The notes under the pieces were generated by a model, which saw only the letters and a program-made list of their open reading frames with translations, had not been told where the DNA came from and did not search any database. A stretch of DNA of 64,000 bases, from positions 1 to 64,000 of the forward strand of contig NZ_CP030941.1 in NCBI RefSeq assembly GCF_036621415.1, given 5' to 3'. Positions 10,372-21,576 of this stretch are shown here, in pieces; the stretch's first letter is position 1, and each line of letters starts with the position of its first letter. This DNA is from Nitratireductor thuwali (GTDB lineage: Bacteria; Pseudomonadota; Alphaproteobacteria; Rhizobiales; Rhizobiaceae). The position numbers were made by a program, and so were the translations under genes.

Positions 10372-12678
10372 ATGGCGGACGACCAGCCCCTATCGACCGA
10401 CAGTGCGGATCTCGACGAGGCAGCCCTCTTCTTTCACCGATATCCCGTTCCAGGAAAGCTGGAGATCCAGGCAACGAAGCCGCTCGGCAATCAGCGCGAC
10501 CTCGCGCTCGCCTACTCGCCCGGCGTTGCGGCGCCATGCCTTGCCATTCAGGAAGATCCGGGAATGGCGGCCGAATATACCGGGCGTTCCAATCTGGTGG
10601 CCGTGGTTTCCAATGGCTCCGCCGTCCTGGGATTGGGCGATATCGGCCCCCTGGCCTCCAAGCCCGTGATGGAAGGCAAGGCGGTTCTGTTCAAGAAATT
10701 TGCCGGCATCGACGTATTCGATATCGAAATCGATGCACCCGACATTGCGCGCATGGTGGACACCGTGTCGGCGCTGGAGCCGACATTCGGTGGCATCAAC
10801 CTCGAGGACATCAAGGCGCCCGAATGCTTCGAGGTGGAAGATCAGCTCAAGAAGATCATGGATATCCCGGTCTTCCACGACGACCAGCATGGCACCGCCA
10901 TCATCGTCGCCGCCGCGATCCTCAACGGGCTCGAGCTTGCCGGCAAGGACATCGCGAAAGCGAAGATCGTGACTTCCGGCGCCGGCGCGGCCGCGCTCGC
11001 CTGCCTCAACCTGCTGGTTCATCTGGGCGCCAGTATCGAGAACATCTGGATCACCGACCGCTTCGGCGTCGCTTATCGTGGCCGCACCGAGGAGATGGAT
11101 CGCTGGAAGGAGCCCTACTGCAAGGACACCGATGCGCGCACGCTGGCTGACGTCATCGGCGGCGCAGACATTTTCCTCGGCCTGTCGGCGGCCGGCGTCC
11201 TCAAGCCGGAAATGCTCGAGCACATGGCGGATCGTCCGCTGATCCTGGCGCTGGCCAACCCCAAGCCGGAGATAATGCCGGACCTTGCCCGGAAGGCCCG
11301 GCCGGACGCGATGATCTGCACCGGCCGCTCGGACTTTCCGAACCAGGTCAACAACGTCCTGTGCTTCCCCTACATCTTTCGCGGCGCCTTGGACGTGGGC
11401 GCAACCGCGATCAACGAGGAGATGAAGATGGCCGCCGTGCGGGCCATCGCCGCACTGGCGCGCGAGGAGACCTCCGATGTGGCGGCCCGTGCCTATTCGG
11501 GCGAGACACCGGGCTTCGGGCCGGACTTCCTCATCCCCTCGCCTTTCGACCCACGACTCATCCTGCGGATCGCACCCGCCGTCGCCAAGGCCGCCATGGA
11601 AAGCGGCGTTGCCACACGGCCGATCACCGATATGGACGCCTATCTCGACCGGCTGAACCGGTTCGTCTTCCGCTCGGTGCTCATCATGAAGCCCGTTTTC
11701 TCGGCCGCCAAGGCGGCGGGGCGGAAGCGCGTCATATATGCCGACGGCGAAGACGAAAGGGTGCTGCGCGCGGCCCAGGTCGTGCTTGAGGAAGGCATCG
11801 CCGAGCCCGTCCTGATCGGCCGGCCCCAGGTGATCGAGACGCGCCTCAAGCGCTACGGGCTGCGTATCCGCCCCGACAAGGACTTCGCCATCGTCAACCC
11901 GGAGGACGACCCGCGTTACCGCGACTATGTCGATCTCCTGAGCCGCCTCACCGGCCGGCGTGGCGTGACGCCCGAGGCGGCCCGCACGATGGTCCGCACC
12001 AACAACACGGTCATTGCCGCGCTCGCCATGATGCGCGACGAGGCCGACGCGATGATCTGCGGACTTGAAGGCCGTTTCGAGCGCCATCTGCGCAATGTCG
12101 ACATGATCATCGGCCGCCGTGAAGGCGTGGACGAACTGTCCGCCCTGTCGATGCTGATCACGCAGCAGGGCGTCATGTTCTTCACCGATACCTATGTGAC
12201 CGTCGACCCTTGCGCCGCCGAAATCGCCGAGATGACCGTGCTTGCGGCCGAGGAGATCCGCCGTTTCGGCATTGAGCCCAAGGCGGCGTTGCTGTCGCAT
12301 TCCGACTTCGGCTCGCGGGATTCGGCGAGCGCGCTGAAGATGCGCGAGGCGACCGATATCCTGCATCGCATCGCACCGAACCTGATTGCCGACGGCGAGA
12401 TGCATGGCGACTCTGCCCTGTCGGAGACCCTTCGCATGCGCGTGTTCCCGCACGCCAGCCTGAAGGGCGAGGCCAACCTGCTGGTTTTCCCGAATCTCGA
12501 TTCGGCGAACATCACCCTGACCACGGTGAAGGTGATGACCGACGCGCTGCATGTCGGCCCGATCCTGCTGGGTACGGCACGGCCAGCCCACATCCTTACG
12601 CCTTCCGTCACGTCGCGCGGCGTGGTCAACATGACCGCGCTTGCGGCGGTCGAAGCCCTGCAGCACCACGCTCGCTAA
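10372..12678 (+). CDS. maeB: NADP-dependent malic enzyme with C-terminal phosphotransacetylase-like domain
   Basis: Malic enzyme oxidatively decarboxylates malate to pyruvate. This 768-residue protein has the long architecture of rhizobial Tme/Dme. The malic domain covers about residues 1-430, with [46 protein letters not shown] and the Rossmann stretch [15 protein letters not shown] phosphotransacetylase-like domain follows (about 440-760, with [15 protein letters not shown] and [18 protein letters not shown]). The extra domain is regulatory in studied homologues and gives acetyl-CoA sensitivity. NAD versus NADP preference cannot be decided by eye. Confidence 0.92.
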   Translation: MADDQPLSTDSADLDEAALFFHRYPVPGKLEIQATKPLGNQRDLALAYSPGVAAPCLAIQEDPGMAAEYTGRSNLVAVVSNGSAVLGLGDIGPLASKPVMEGKAVLFKKFAGIDVFDIEIDAPDIARMVDTVSALEPTFGGINLEDIKAPECFEVEDQLKKIMDIPVFHDDQHGTAIIVAAAILNGLELAGKDIAKAKIVTSGAGAAALACLNLLVHLGASIENIWITDRFGVAYRGRTEEMDRWKEPYCKDTDARTLADVIGGADIFLGLSAAGVLKPEMLEHMADRPLILALANPKPEIMPDLARKARPDAMICTGRSDFPNQVNNVLCFPYIFRGALDVGATAINEEMKMAAVRAIAALAREETSDVAARAYSGETPGFGPDFLIPSPFDPRLILRIAPAVAKAAMESGVATRPITDMDAYLDRLNRFVFRSVLIMKPVFSAAKAAGRKRVIYADGEDERVLRAAQVVLEEGIAEPVLIGRPQVIETRLKRYGLRIRPDKDFAIVNPEDDPRYRDYVDLLSRLTGRRGVTPEAARTMVRTNNTVIAALAMMRDEADAMICGLEGRFERHLRNVDMIIGRREGVDELSALSMLITQQGVMFFTDTYVTVDPCAAEIAEMTVLAAEEIRRFGIEPKAALLSHSDFGSRDSASALKMREATDILHRIAPNLIADGEMHGDSALSETLRMRVFPHASLKGEANLLVFPNLDSANITLTTVKVMTDALHVGPILLGTARPAHILTPSVTSRGVVNMTALAAVEALQHHAR

Positions 12679-12815
12679 ATTTGCTTGTACGCGGATAAGT
12701 GGTATTTAAGACCGATGCGCTAGAGGGAGCGCATTGTGGCTGAAAGCAGTCGAACGCAGGGTTCGGCGGCTGCTGGAGTTCGGGAAAGGCGCGGCCGCCT
12801 TCCCGGGGGGCGGGC

Positions 12816-13856
12816 ATGAACACTCACAGGCATATCGCCTATATGGTGCGGGCGTTGGCATTGGCGCTCGCCTGCGTCCCGATCCTGGCACAGCCGGCTG
12901 GAGCGCAGTCACGCGCCTGCCGCAGCCTGCAAGCACAACTGGCCTCCCTGCCTACGAGCGCATCCGCCGGTCAGGCGGCGAAATACGACCGTGCCATCGC
13001 TCAGCAGGGCGTCGAACTCGGGCGCGCGCGCGACAATGCACGCACCGCCCGCTGCGGCGGCCTCTTCGCGAGCCGCTCGCAGCAGTGCGCGCAGCTCAAC
13101 GCCACGATTGCCCGCATGGCGCGCAACCTGGCGGACCTGCAGAACAAGCGCCGCACGATGACGGTGCCCTCAGGCTCTCGGCGCGAGCGCGCACGCCTCC
13201 TTGCCTCGCTCAAGGCGAACGGGTGCGGCAACAGACCCGCAGCTTCGGTCCCGGTCCGGAAGGAGGCTCCGAAACACCAGCAGGCCGCGCGGCCCGACTC
13301 CGGCGGTGCCGTCTACCGCACCATGTGCGTCCGCCTCAGCGACGGCTATTATTTCCCGATCTCCTTCTCCGTTCCCAGAATCATGTTCGACCGGGACGCG
13401 GCAGCCTGCCAGGCCCGGTGCCTTGGCACCCAAGTGGCGCTATACGCCTATGACGTGACAGCGCAGGAGAGCAGCGCCATGGTCTCCGTGGCTGACGGCA
13501 GTCCGTACACCGAGCTCGATACGGCCTACAGATACCGACAGGCACCGGTGCGCACGCCTATGTGCGGCGCCGCCGCTCCCGCACAGAAGAAGAGCTTCAC
13601 CATCCTGGCTGGAGCAACGGACAAGCGGGAGGTCGCGTCGATACCGGCCCCGATCCAGCGGCCCGATCCCGAAGCGCAAGAGACAGGCACCGAAGCGGCC
13701 GTCGATGTCGCACCCGCCAAGCGCGAACCTCGCGAGGGCGCGCCGGCGGGCGATCGTCGGGTCAGGGTCGTCGGGCCAACGTTTCTTCCCGACCAAGCAG
13801 AGGCAATAGATTTGCGAGCTCCGGCCCGGACTCCAGTCCGGTCAGCGCAACCCTGA
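12816..13856 (+). CDS. DUF2865 domain-containing secreted protein
   Basis: This 346-residue protein has an N-terminal signal peptide (hydrophobic segment at residues 9-30, ending PAGAQS). A helical region rich in Arg and Ala follows, then the cysteine-containing DUF2865 core ([35 protein letters not shown]). The family is confined mainly to Rhizobiales and has no known function. The conserved cysteines suggest a periplasmic disulfide-bonded domain. The tail [11 protein letters not shown] resembles other family members, so the 95-bp convergent overlap with gltX looks real. An RBS-like GGGGGGCGGGC precedes the ATG. Confidence 0.82.
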   Translation: MNTHRHIAYMVRALALALACVPILAQPAGAQSRACRSLQAQLASLPTSASAGQAAKYDRAIAQQGVELGRARDNARTARCGGLFASRSQQCAQLNATIARMARNLADLQNKRRTMTVPSGSRRERARLLASLKANGCGNRPAASVPVRKEAPKHQQAARPDSGGAVYRTMCVRLSDGYYFPISFSVPRIMFDRDAAACQARCLGTQVALYAYDVTAQESSAMVSVADGSPYTELDTAYRYRQAPVRTPMCGAAAPAQKKSFTILAGATDKREVASIPAPIQRPDPEAQETGTEAAVDVAPAKREPREGAPAGDRRVRVVGPTFLPDQAEAIDLRAPARTPVRSAQP

Positions 13857-15135
13857 GCGGCTTGAACAGCGCTTTTCCCTTGCGCCCGGTCCGCTCTTTC
13901 AGAACCGACGTCCATGCAGTCCAGGTCTGATCGTCCCAAGGCTCGGGCGGCAGATGATTCATGGCCTGGCGCACGAAATCGCGATCCTCTTCGGAAAGGT
14001 CTACCGGATGCTGAATGCCTTCGGTAACGATGCGCCACCAATCGACGGCCTCGCCGACGGTTTCAAGGTTGCCGCGCACGGCAAGCCAGAAGCGCTCGGC
14101 CTTCTCGCCGACAATTCCCATCGCTGCCAGCCGGTCTTCAACCGCCTCGAACGGCGTTTCCTGGATGAGGTTGCGGCTCAGCCCGCGCAATTCCGCCGGG
14201 TCGAATTTCGCAGCGGACTTCGAGCTGGACGACGGCGAAAAATGGGCGGCAAGTTCCTCCATGTTGCGGCAGGCGACAACGGGGCCGGATGTTCCGATCA
14301 GCACCGCAAGGGATGCGACCGCCATGGGCTCTATGCCGGCCTCACGCAGGCTCGATATCGATAGCGCACCGGTGCGCTTGGAAAGCCCTTCGCCGGTCAC
14401 GCTGGTAAGAAGATTATGGTGCCCGAAGGAAGGCGCCTTGGCACCCAGGGCGTTGAACAGGGCGATCTGCGCTCCCGTGTTGGTTACGTGGTCGTCGCCG
14501 CGGATGATATGGGTGACGCCCATTTCGATATCGTCGGCGACCGACGGCAGTGTGTAGAGAAACGTTCCGTCTTCGCGGATGAGGACGGGATCGGACATGG
14601 AAGCAAGATCCACCGTCTGCGGGCCGCGGACGATATCGTCCCAATGCACCTCCGTGCGCTCGGTCTCGAACGGATTGTCCCTGAAATTGGGCAGCAGGAA
14701 GCGCCAGTGAGGGCGCCTGCCCTCCGCTTCCAGCGCCGCCTTTTCCTCGCCGCCAAGCTTCAGCGCCTCGCGGCCATAGACGGGTGGAAGCCGGCGGGAA
14801 AGCCTGATGCGGCGCCGCCGTTCAAGCTCCTCGGAGGTCTCGTAGCAAGGGTAGACAAGCCCTGCCGCCTTCAGTCTTTCGGCCGCAGCCTCATAGACCG
14901 GGACACGGTCCGACTGCCGGACGACGGCATGCGGGTGAATGCCAAGCCACTCCAGGTCGCGCTCAATCTGCTGGGCGAACTCCCGGCGCGACCGTTCGAC
15001 GTCCGTGTCGTCGAAACGCAGGATGAAACGCCCATCCGCCTTCAGCGCGAAAAGCCAGTTGAACAGCGCCGTGCGCGCGTTGCCGATATGGATGTGGCCC
15101 GTCGGGGACGGTGCGAAACGAACCGTTGTGTTCAT
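13762..15135 (-). CDS. gltX: Glutamate--tRNA ligase
   Basis: This 457-residue class I synthetase charges tRNA with glutamate. It has the HIGH-equivalent [18 protein letters not shown] at residues 9-26, the KMSKS-equivalent [12 protein letters not shown], and FDDTD and IIRGDDH motifs. Many alphaproteobacteria carry two GluRS paralogues, one of which may prefer certain tRNA-Glu or tRNA-Gln. Which one this is cannot be told here. Its ATG overlaps the stop of the upstream MFS gene by 4 bp, so it is probably coupled to it. Its 3' end overlaps the DUF2865 gene on the other strand by 95 bp. Confidence 0.9.
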   Translation of the reverse strand: MNTTVRFAPSPTGHIHIGNARTALFNWLFALKADGRFILRFDDTDVERSRREFAQQIERDLEWLGIHPHAVVRQSDRVPVYEAAAERLKAAGLVYPCYETSEELERRRRIRLSRRLPPVYGREALKLGGEEKAALEAEGRRPHWRFLLPNFRDNPFETERTEVHWDDIVRGPQTVDLASMSDPVLIREDGTFLYTLPSVADDIEMGVTHIIRGDDHVTNTGAQIALFNALGAKAPSFGHHNLLTSVTGEGLSKRTGALSISSLREAGIEPMAVASLAVLIGTSGPVVACRNMEELAAHFSPSSSSKSAAKFDPAELRGLSRNLIQETPFEAVEDRLAAMGIVGEKAERFWLAVRGNLETVGEAVDWWRIVTEGIQHPVDLSEEDRDFVRQAMNHLPPEPWDDQTWTAWTSVLKERTGRKGKALFKPLRVALTGLESGPELANLLPLLGREETLARRP

Positions 15136-16379
15136 GCGGCGGGCGTAGCCGACCGTTCAGCCGTTTGCAAGGCGCGCGAGGCAAGCCGCCGCGAAACGAG
15201 CAGCATCAGGCCCGACGCGGCAATGCAGTAAAAGCCCATGACCAGCACCTGCAGGGGAAACGACACACCGAGATCGATCAGATATCCGGTCAGCCCCGGT
15301 CCCATTGCCGAAGCGAACACCATGACCGCCACCGTCATCGCGCGGACCGCGCCGAGGAAACGCGTGCCGTAGACCTCCGGCCACAACGCGCCCATCAGCG
15401 TGTTCGAAAAACCGCTGGAAACGCCGAGCAGCCCCATGAACACGAAAATGCTCCACTGCGCCTCCAGCATGCCGAGCACCAGACAGGCAAGCGCCATGGG
15501 CAGGAGAAAGACGGGAAGGAGCGCGGTGGCGGAGAATTTGTCGATCAGATGCCCGCAGATGAGCGCGAACGTCACGGTCGACACGGCCATGAAGGTGAAG
15601 GAAGCCGCGAAGACCTCCAGCGACCACCCCCGCAGTTCCACCAGGTAGACCTGGTGAAAGAAGATGCTCGTGCCGATGAAGGCAGGCGCCATGATGCCCA
15701 GCAGCAACAGGTAGAAGAACGGATCGCGCAGCACCTCCGCTCGGGTCCAGTCGCGGACGGCGCCGCCGCGCGGCAGCGGATCGCTGGCCCGGGGGCGCCG
15801 CTCCTGCGCGAACAGGCTTGCCACGAGAGGCATCGCAAGCACCGTCAAGGCGGCCGCGGCGACCAGCCACCCGTTGCGCCATCCCACGAGCCCGGCAATC
15901 GTGACGAAGAAAAAGGGGATCGTGGCCGACCCCGCGTCCACGCCCAGCGACACGACCGAGACGGCACGGCCGCGCTGGGACGCATACCATCGGCCGATGG
16001 CGGTCATGGCGTTCTGCGTCATCATTCCCTGGCCGAAGAGCCGGAGCAGGTAGACCGTGACGACGAGCACGGCGATCGACCGGGAAAGCGCCATGGAAAC
16101 GCAGGCAAGCGCCAGCATCGGCACGATGAAAAGGGTCACCGCGCGCGGCGAATAGCGATCGACGATCTGGCCCAGATAAGGCAGCGTCAGTGCGCTTGCC
16201 AGCGTAGCGAGCATGTAGAGAAGCCCGAACTCGCCATGCGAAAGCGCATATTCCTGGCGGATGTTTCCGGCCGACAATGAAATGAAATAGGTCTGCCCGA
16301 ATGCCGAGAAGAAGGTGAGCAGGAACCCGCCCGCAAGCCAGCGCGCGTTCTCGCGTAGAAACTGAAAAAAGGGCATCAA
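15132..16379 (-). CDS. MFS transporter
   Basis: This 415-residue protein has about twelve hydrophobic segments and the major facilitator fold. A cytoplasmic loop motif of the DRYSPR type follows TM2 ([14 protein letters not shown]), and the central loop [14 protein letters not shown] separates the halves. It resembles monocarboxylate/oxalate-type or unassigned MFS permeases, and no substrate can be given. It overlaps the downstream gltX start by 4 bp (ATGA), an odd partner for a synthetase that may simply reflect gene packing. Confidence 0.8.
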   Translation of the reverse strand: MMPFFQFLRENARWLAGGFLLTFFSAFGQTYFISLSAGNIRQEYALSHGEFGLLYMLATLASALTLPYLGQIVDRYSPRAVTLFIVPMLALACVSMALSRSIAVLVVTVYLLRLFGQGMMTQNAMTAIGRWYASQRGRAVSVVSLGVDAGSATIPFFFVTIAGLVGWRNGWLVAAAALTVLAMPLVASLFAQERRPRASDPLPRGGAVRDWTRAEVLRDPFFYLLLLGIMAPAFIGTSIFFHQVYLVELRGWSLEVFAASFTFMAVSTVTFALICGHLIDKFSATALLPVFLLPMALACLVLGMLEAQWSIFVFMGLLGVSSGFSNTLMGALWPEVYGTRFLGAVRAMTVAVMVFASAMGPGLTGYLIDLGVSFPLQVLVMGFYCIAASGLMLLVSRRLASRALQTAERSATPAA

Positions 16380-16555
16380 GCGTCTCGAGGCAGGATGAAA
16401 GGCGGCTCATCCGCAAATGGCGGCCGCACCGGGGATGCAGGCGATCTTAAAACCTGAAGCAGGCTTTGCAACCTTGCCCGTTGGGCCACGGCAGCAATGG
16501 CATCGCGACAGGCCGAGGCGGGCGTCGGGTTCCGTTGCCTGGCCCGGCGCCGGCC

Positions 16556-18237
16556 TCAGCTCCGGTCGCGGAACTTGTTGGTGATCGGATAACGCCGGTC
16601 GCGGCCGAAGTTCTTTCTGGTGATCTTCACGCCGGGCGCCGCCTGCCGCCGCTTGTATTCGGCGATATAGAGCAGGTGCTCCACCCGGTGCACGGTCTCC
16701 CGGTCATGGCCACGCGCGACGATCTCGTCGACGCCCATCTCGTTTTCGACCAGGCATTCCAGAATATCGTCGAGCACGGGATAAGGCGGCAGCGAATCCT
16801 GATCGGTCTGGTCGGGCCGGAGCTCGGCCGAGGGCGCCTTGTCTATGATCGCTGCGGGAATCACCTCTCCCGAAGGCCCAAGAGCGCCGGGCGGCACGGT
16901 CCCATTGCGCCAGCGCGACAGGCTGTAGACCTGCATCTTGTAGAGATCCTTGATCGGATTGAAGCCGCCATTCATGTCGCCATAGAGCGTGGCATAGCCT
17001 ACCGACATTTCCGACTTGTTGCCTGTAGTGACCACCATCGAGCCGAATTTGTTGGACAGCGCCATCAGCAGCGTTCCGCGCGTCCTGCTTTGCAGGTTCT
17101 CTTCCGTCACGCCCTCCTGGGTACCTTCGAAAACCTGCGTCAGCGCGTTCAAAAATCCCTCGACCGGCTCGAAAATCGGCACGATTTCGTAGCGGCAGCC
17201 GAGCGCGCGCGCGCAATCCTCGGCATCCTTGAGCGAGTCTTTCGACGTATACCGGTAAGGCATCATCACGCAGCGCACGCGTTCCTCGCCGAGCGCATCC
17301 ACGGCGAGCGCCGCACAGATGGCCGAGTCGATGCCCCCGAAAGGCCCAGCACAACGTTCTTGAAGCCGTTCTTGTTCACATAGTCCCGCAGCCCGAGCAT
17401 GCAGGCGCGGTAATCCGCCTCTTCCTTCTCCGGAATTTTCGACATGGGACCCGACGCGCAAACCCAATGCTCCGCCTCCCGCTTCCAGATCGTCACCGCC
17501 AGCGTTTCCTCGAACTGGCTCATCTGGAAGGCCAGCGTCCTGTCGGCCTGTATGGCAAAGGATGCGCCGTCGAAGACAAGCTCGTCCTGCCCGCCGAGCT
17601 GGTTGGCGTAGATCAGCGGCAGGCCGCTTTCGATCACCTGGAGGATCGCCACCTGCTGGCGCACGTCCACCTTGCCCCGGTAATAGGGCGATCCGTTGGG
17701 TACGAGCAGCAGTTCGGCACCGGATTCGGCCAGCGTCTCGCAGATGCTGAGCGTGCCCCATATGTCCTCGCAGATCGGAATGCCCAGCCGCACCCCCCGG
17801 AAGTTCACGGGGCCCGGCACGCTAGGCCCGGCCTGGAAAACGCGTTTCTCGTCGAACTCGCCGTAGTTGGGCAGGTCGAGCTTGTGGCGCTCCGCGATGA
17901 TCCTGCCGTCGTCGAGCAGGACGATCGAGTTGTGCAACCCGCTATCGCGCCGCAGCGGAGTGCCCATCACCATGCCCGGCCCGCCGTCGGCCGTATCGGC
18001 GGCAAGGTCCGCCACCGCCTTCTCGCAGGCCGCGACGAAGGCCGGCTTCATGACCAGATCCTCGGGCGGATAGCCGGCGATGAACAGCTCGGTGAAGAGC
18101 ACGAGATCGGCGCCTTGCCGTGCTGCATCGGCCCTGGCCGCGCGCGCCATTGCAAGATTTCCCGCAACATCACCTACGACGGGATTGAGCTGGGCAACGG
18201 CGATGCGCAGGATATCGGGAGAAGCGTTCTTGATCAT
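16556..18237 (-). pseudogene. nadE: Glutamine-dependent NAD+ synthetase (NadE), one frameshift
   Basis: This enzyme amidates nicotinate adenine dinucleotide with glutamine-derived ammonia. The N-terminal nitrilase-type glutaminase domain has the Glu-Lys-Cys triad (FTELFIAGYPPEDL, KLDLPNYGEFDE, PICEDIWG). The C-terminal synthetase domain has the PP-loop LSGGIDSA and TTGNKSEMSVGYATLYGD. The frame breaks exactly in the PP-loop: CTTTCGGGGGCATC lacks one G of the expected GGGGGG run (about 17336-17345). Coding continues in the next frame to 16556. Start at ATG 18237 with AGGGGC six bases upstream. With the G restored it is a normal enzyme of about 560 residues. A homopolymer error is the likely cause. 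Confidence 0.88.
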
Positions 18238-18295
18238 GCAGCCCCTGTAGCCCGCAACCATTCCGGTTGCAATAATGGCTGCTGTCAGGACGGCG

Positions 18296-18889
18296 CTAAC
18301 TGACGCCCAGCCCGCCCTCGCCCCTGTCCAGGATGAGCGGAATGATCAGGTCTTCCTCATCATGCAGATGCCTGCCCAGCATGGCGATCAGCCGGGCGTT
18401 CTCGTCCGCATAGGCATCTCCCGCAAAGCGCTTCGCATCGCTGTCGGCTTTTTGGAGGACGGTCAGGAATTCCCTGGCCGCTTCGGCGTTCCGCTCGAGG
18501 GCGTCGTGGATGACGTGATGGTCGCTGTCGAGGAGTTCGAAGCCGCGCGCCAGCCTGGCCTCGGCGGCTGCAAATACCGGGAAATAGTGCATGTCCTCGA
18601 TCTGGTGGTGGCCATGGAGCTGCTGCAGGAAGAAGCGCAGGCGCGGCGCGAACCATGTCTGGAAGGCATCCGGAGCCAACCGCCCTTCGCGGTAGTCGAG
18701 CACGCTGTTCTGCAGCATGCCGCTCAGCTCCCGAAACATGTCGTGCCGCTGAAGCCAGAACTGGGCCATGTCGCCCAGATTTTCGTGCGTCTTCCACTGT
18801 TCGCGCGGGTATTTTTCCAGCAGGAACCGCAAATCCTCGGGCAAGCCGTGGCGGATTTCCAGCCCAAGGCCGTCGATCCGGTTATTCAT
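18296..18889 (-). CDS. Hemerythrin-like HHE domain protein
   Basis: This 197-residue protein has the spaced histidine/glutamate pattern of HHE cation-binding domains: HHQIEDMHYFP, DSDHHVIHDAL, MLGRHLHDEEDLIIP. Such four-helix proteins bind a di-iron centre and take part in oxygen or nitric oxide sensing or iron repair, and the role here is unknown. The start is the ATG at 18889 (MNNRIDGLGL), because sequence upstream belongs to the preceding gene. It overlaps the end of the GFA gene by 8 bp, so the two are likely cotranscribed. Confidence 0.8.
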   Translation of the reverse strand: MNNRIDGLGLEIRHGLPEDLRFLLEKYPREQWKTHENLGDMAQFWLQRHDMFRELSGMLQNSVLDYREGRLAPDAFQTWFAPRLRFFLQQLHGHHQIEDMHYFPVFAAAEARLARGFELLDSDHHVIHDALERNAEAAREFLTVLQKADSDAKRFAGDAYADENARLIAMLGRHLHDEEDLIIPLILDRGEGGLGVS

Positions 18890-19316
18890 GCGGGCCGGCT
18901 TCCCCAGCCACAGGCACATCCCAGGACGAACGCTCGAACTGCGGCAGCCCATCCTGGATCTCGTAGAAGTCGCCCTTGTCGGCGACGAATATGTGTGACT
19001 TCGCCACCAGGCCGCTGGGCTGATCGAAGCTCCCGGCAAGAATGGACGTGACATCGGCGCCGAGACGCTTCCAGAACATGGCCGATCCGCAGCGGCTGCA
19101 AAAGGCGCGCCGGGCAAAGTCTGAGGCGGCGTACCACGTCAGATGTTCGCCGCCGTCGATCTCCAGCCGGGAATCCTCGAGATCGGTTGCCGCATAGTAG
19201 AGCCCTGACTGCCGTCGACACTGCGAGCAGTGGCAATAGACCACCTCCCGCAGCCGTCCCTGCGCGCGGAAACGGACAGCGCCGCAAAGGCACCCGCCGG
19301 TTCGTTCCTCAGTCAT
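18882..19316 (-). CDS. GFA-family zinc-binding protein (glutathione-dependent formaldehyde-activating-like)
   Basis: This 144-residue protein carries the cysteine pattern of the GFA/CENP-V family: GGCLCGAVRF near the start, CHCSQCRRQSG and later FCSRCGSAMFW. In Gfa these residues bind zinc and glutathione. Most family members have no proven activity, so formaldehyde metabolism should not be assumed. It lies upstream of and overlaps the hemerythrin gene, and is separated from the DAHP synthase gene upstream by a terminator. Confidence 0.82.
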   Translation of the reverse strand: MTEERTGGCLCGAVRFRAQGRLREVVYCHCSQCRRQSGLYYAATDLEDSRLEIDGGEHLTWYAASDFARRAFCSRCGSAMFWKRLGADVTSILAGSFDQPSGLVAKSHIFVADKGDFYEIQDGLPQFERSSWDVPVAGEAGPHE

Positions 19317-19330
19317 GAAACCTCCAAATG

Positions 19331-19361
19331 AAAACCCCCGCCACTATGCCATGACGGGGGC
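19331..19361 (-). terminator. Rho-independent terminator after DAHP synthase
   Basis: On the minus strand CCCCCG pairs with CGGGGG. Further inner pairs enclose the GGCATA loop, and TTTT follows. It lies about 50 bp after the DAHP synthase stop and separates that gene from the GFA-hemerythrin pair. Confidence 0.8.
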
Positions 19362-19411
19362 TCGATCTGCATCGCAAATTGCTGAACACAGCGGTCAACG
19401 CGACATGGGGC

Positions 19412-20788
19412 TCAGGCGCCGACGGCTTCCTTCATCGTGTGCGCTGCGCGGTCCTTCTTCAAGAGCTCGGCCACCAGGAAAGCCAGCTCGAGCGACTGGT
19501 CGGCGTTCAGCCGCGGATCGCAATGGGTGTGGTAGCGGTCCTGCAACTCCTCATCGCGGATGGCACGCGCGCCGCCCGTGCATTCGGTCACGTTCTTGCC
19601 GGTCATCTCGATGTGCATTCCGCCCGGATGCGTACCCTCGGCCCGGTGAACGTCGAAAAAGGTCTGAACCTCCTTCAGGATGCGGTCGAATGGACGCGTC
19701 TTGTAGCCGGCGGCGGTGATCGTGTTGCCGTGCATCGGATCGCAGGACCAGACCACCTTGCGGCCCTCCTTCTCGACCGCGCGGATCAGCTTCGGCAGGT
19801 GCTCGCCGACCTTGTCCGCGCCGAAGCGCGCGATCAGGGTCAGGCGCCCCGCCTCGTTCTGCGGATTGAGCAGATCGATCAGTTCGATGAGCCCGTCCGG
19901 CGTCATCGACGGTCCGCATTTGAGGCCGAGCGGATTCTTGATGCCGCGGCAGTATTCCACATGGGCATGGTCAGGCTGGCGCGTGCGGTCGCCGATCCAG
20001 ATCATATGGCCCGAGGTCGAGTACCAGTCGCCGGAGGTTGAATCGATGCGCGTCAGCGCCTCTTCGTAGCCGAGCAGCAGTGCCTCATGGCTGGTGTAGA
20101 AATCCGTTTCGCGCAGCGAAGGATGGCTTTCGGCGTTGATGCCGACGGCGCGCATGAAGTCCATCGTCTCCGAGATCCGGTCGGCCAGCGCCTGATAGCG
20201 CTCGCCCTGCGGGCTGTCGGAGATGAAGCCCAGCATCCACTTGTGCACGTTTTCCAGATTGGCAAATCCACCCTGGGCGAAAGCGCGCAGCAGGTTGAGC
20301 GTGGCAGCGGACTGGCGGTAGGCCATCTCCTGGCGCGCCGGATCCGGAATGCGGGAGGCTTCGTCGAATTCGATGCCGTTGATGATGTCGCCGCGGTAGC
20401 TGGGCAGCACCACGTCGCCCTTCTTCTCGACATCGGACGAGCGCGGCTTGGCGAACTGGCCGGCGATGCGGCCGACCTTGACCACCGGCTGCGAGCCGGC
20501 GAAAGTCAGCACCACCGCCATCTGGAGGAAGACGCGGAAGAAGTCGCGGATATTGTCCGCGCCATGTTCGGCGAAGCTTTCGGCGCAGTCGCCGCCCTGC
20601 ATCAGGAAACCGTCCCCGTCGGCGACCGCCGCAAGCTGCTTCTTCAGCTTGCGCGCCTCACCTGCAAAAACAAGCGGCGGATAGGTCGCCATCCGCGCCT
20701 CGACCTCGGCCAGCGCGGCCTGGTCCGGATAGGCCGGAACTTGGCTGATTGGCTTGCTTCTCCAGGAATTCGGCGACCAGTTTGTCAT
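19412..20788 (-). CDS. 3-deoxy-7-phosphoheptulonate synthase, class II
   Basis: This 458-residue enzyme condenses phosphoenolpyruvate and erythrose 4-phosphate, the first step of aromatic amino-acid synthesis. Plant-type class II features are present: QGGDCAESF with the metal-binding cysteine, CDPMHGNT and [12 protein letters not shown]. The length fits the short bacterial form. The start is ATG 20788 ([14 protein letters not shown]), and ATG 20800 four codons earlier is possible. Neither has a strong ribosome-binding site. It is monocistronic or first in its unit, and is followed by a terminator. Confidence 0.92.
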   Translation of the reverse strand: MTNWSPNSWRSKPISQVPAYPDQAALAEVEARMATYPPLVFAGEARKLKKQLAAVADGDGFLMQGGDCAESFAEHGADNIRDFFRVFLQMAVVLTFAGSQPVVKVGRIAGQFAKPRSSDVEKKGDVVLPSYRGDIINGIEFDEASRIPDPARQEMAYRQSAATLNLLRAFAQGGFANLENVHKWMLGFISDSPQGERYQALADRISETMDFMRAVGINAESHPSLRETDFYTSHEALLLGYEEALTRIDSTSGDWYSTSGHMIWIGDRTRQPDHAHVEYCRGIKNPLGLKCGPSMTPDGLIELIDLLNPQNEAGRLTLIARFGADKVGEHLPKLIRAVEKEGRKVVWSCDPMHGNTITAAGYKTRPFDRILKEVQTFFDVHRAEGTHPGGMHIEMTGKNVTECTGGARAIRDEELQDRYHTHCDPRLNADQSLELAFLVAELLKKDRAAHTMKEAVGA

Positions 20789-20913
20789 GTCAGCACCCAT
20801 AGATGTTACGCGTCGGGCGGAATGCGTGGCATCTCGACCGGCAAGGCGGCTATTTAGCGAAAGCCGCACCCACATACTACCCCGGAAATGAACGCAAATC
20901 GAACCCCACCGTG

Positions 20914-21576
20914 TCAGCCCGGCAAGATTGTTGCGCCGGCATGGGGGATGAAGCGCAAAGGAAGCTGGGCAAGGGCGCCGTCGATCAGCTCCCGCTCCAT
21001 TTCGCTCAGCCTCACCGGCCGCGGATAGAGCGGGGCCTGCCGGTCGGCCAACACGGGCGTGTCGAAGCCATGGGTGTCGCGGACGAAACGGCGCATTCCC
21101 TCCTCGCCGTGCACGCGCAGGAAGCCTTGCAGAACAGCGTCGAGATAGGACTGCAGAATGTGGCCTTCGCCATCCCGCTTCGCCGCCGGCGGCAGCGCTT
21201 CGTAAACGTAAAGGGGACAGTCGAACGGGAGCTCCGCCTCCAGTTCCAGGTCCTGCGGCTGGACCTGGCGGCGCACATAGCCGATCTCGCGTTCGTCTAC
21301 CTGCGGAAGGTTCTCCAACAGGTCGAGAACGAGCAGCCCGTCGCAGACATGGCCCTCGTCCCGCTTGACGCTCAACAGGACGGCGCTGCGCATGTCCGCT
21401 TCGTGATAGGGTATCCAGTGGCGCCGCCAGCCCTTCAGCCGTGCCGGCACGCTGGTCACAATGCGCGTGCGGTGCGTGTCGGCGTTCACCAGCGAGCCGT
21501 AGCCGAAATAGCCGATGACCGCGCCCTCGGCCGGATATTCCTTCTTCGTGAGATCAATCGTCGATGCGTTCGCCAT
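20914..21576 (-). CDS. Gamma-glutamylcyclotransferase-like protein
   Basis: This 220-residue protein has the GYGSLVN phosphate-loop-like motif (residues 23-29) of the AIG2/GGCT fold and the [10 protein letters not shown] segment. Such proteins cleave gamma-glutamyl amines or glutathione to 5-oxoproline. It overlaps the 3' end of gor by 23 bp on the same strand, which fits a shared role in glutathione turnover. Activity is inferred from family and context only. Confidence 0.72.
   Translation of the reverse strand: MANASTIDLTKKEYPAEGAVIGYFGYGSLVNADTHRTRIVTSVPARLKGWRRHWIPYHEADMRSAVLLSVKRDEGHVCDGLLVLDLLENLPQVDEREIGYVRRQVQPQDLELEAELPFDCPLYVYEALPPAAKRDGEGHILQSYLDAVLQGFLRVHGEEGMRRFVRDTHGFDTPVLADRQAPLYPRPVRLSEMERELIDGALAQLPLRFIPHAGATILPG

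Noticed and set aside
10390..12669. 759-codon open frame antisense to maeB
   Set aside because: It mirrors maeB codon bias exactly and has no recognisable domain; it is a shadow.
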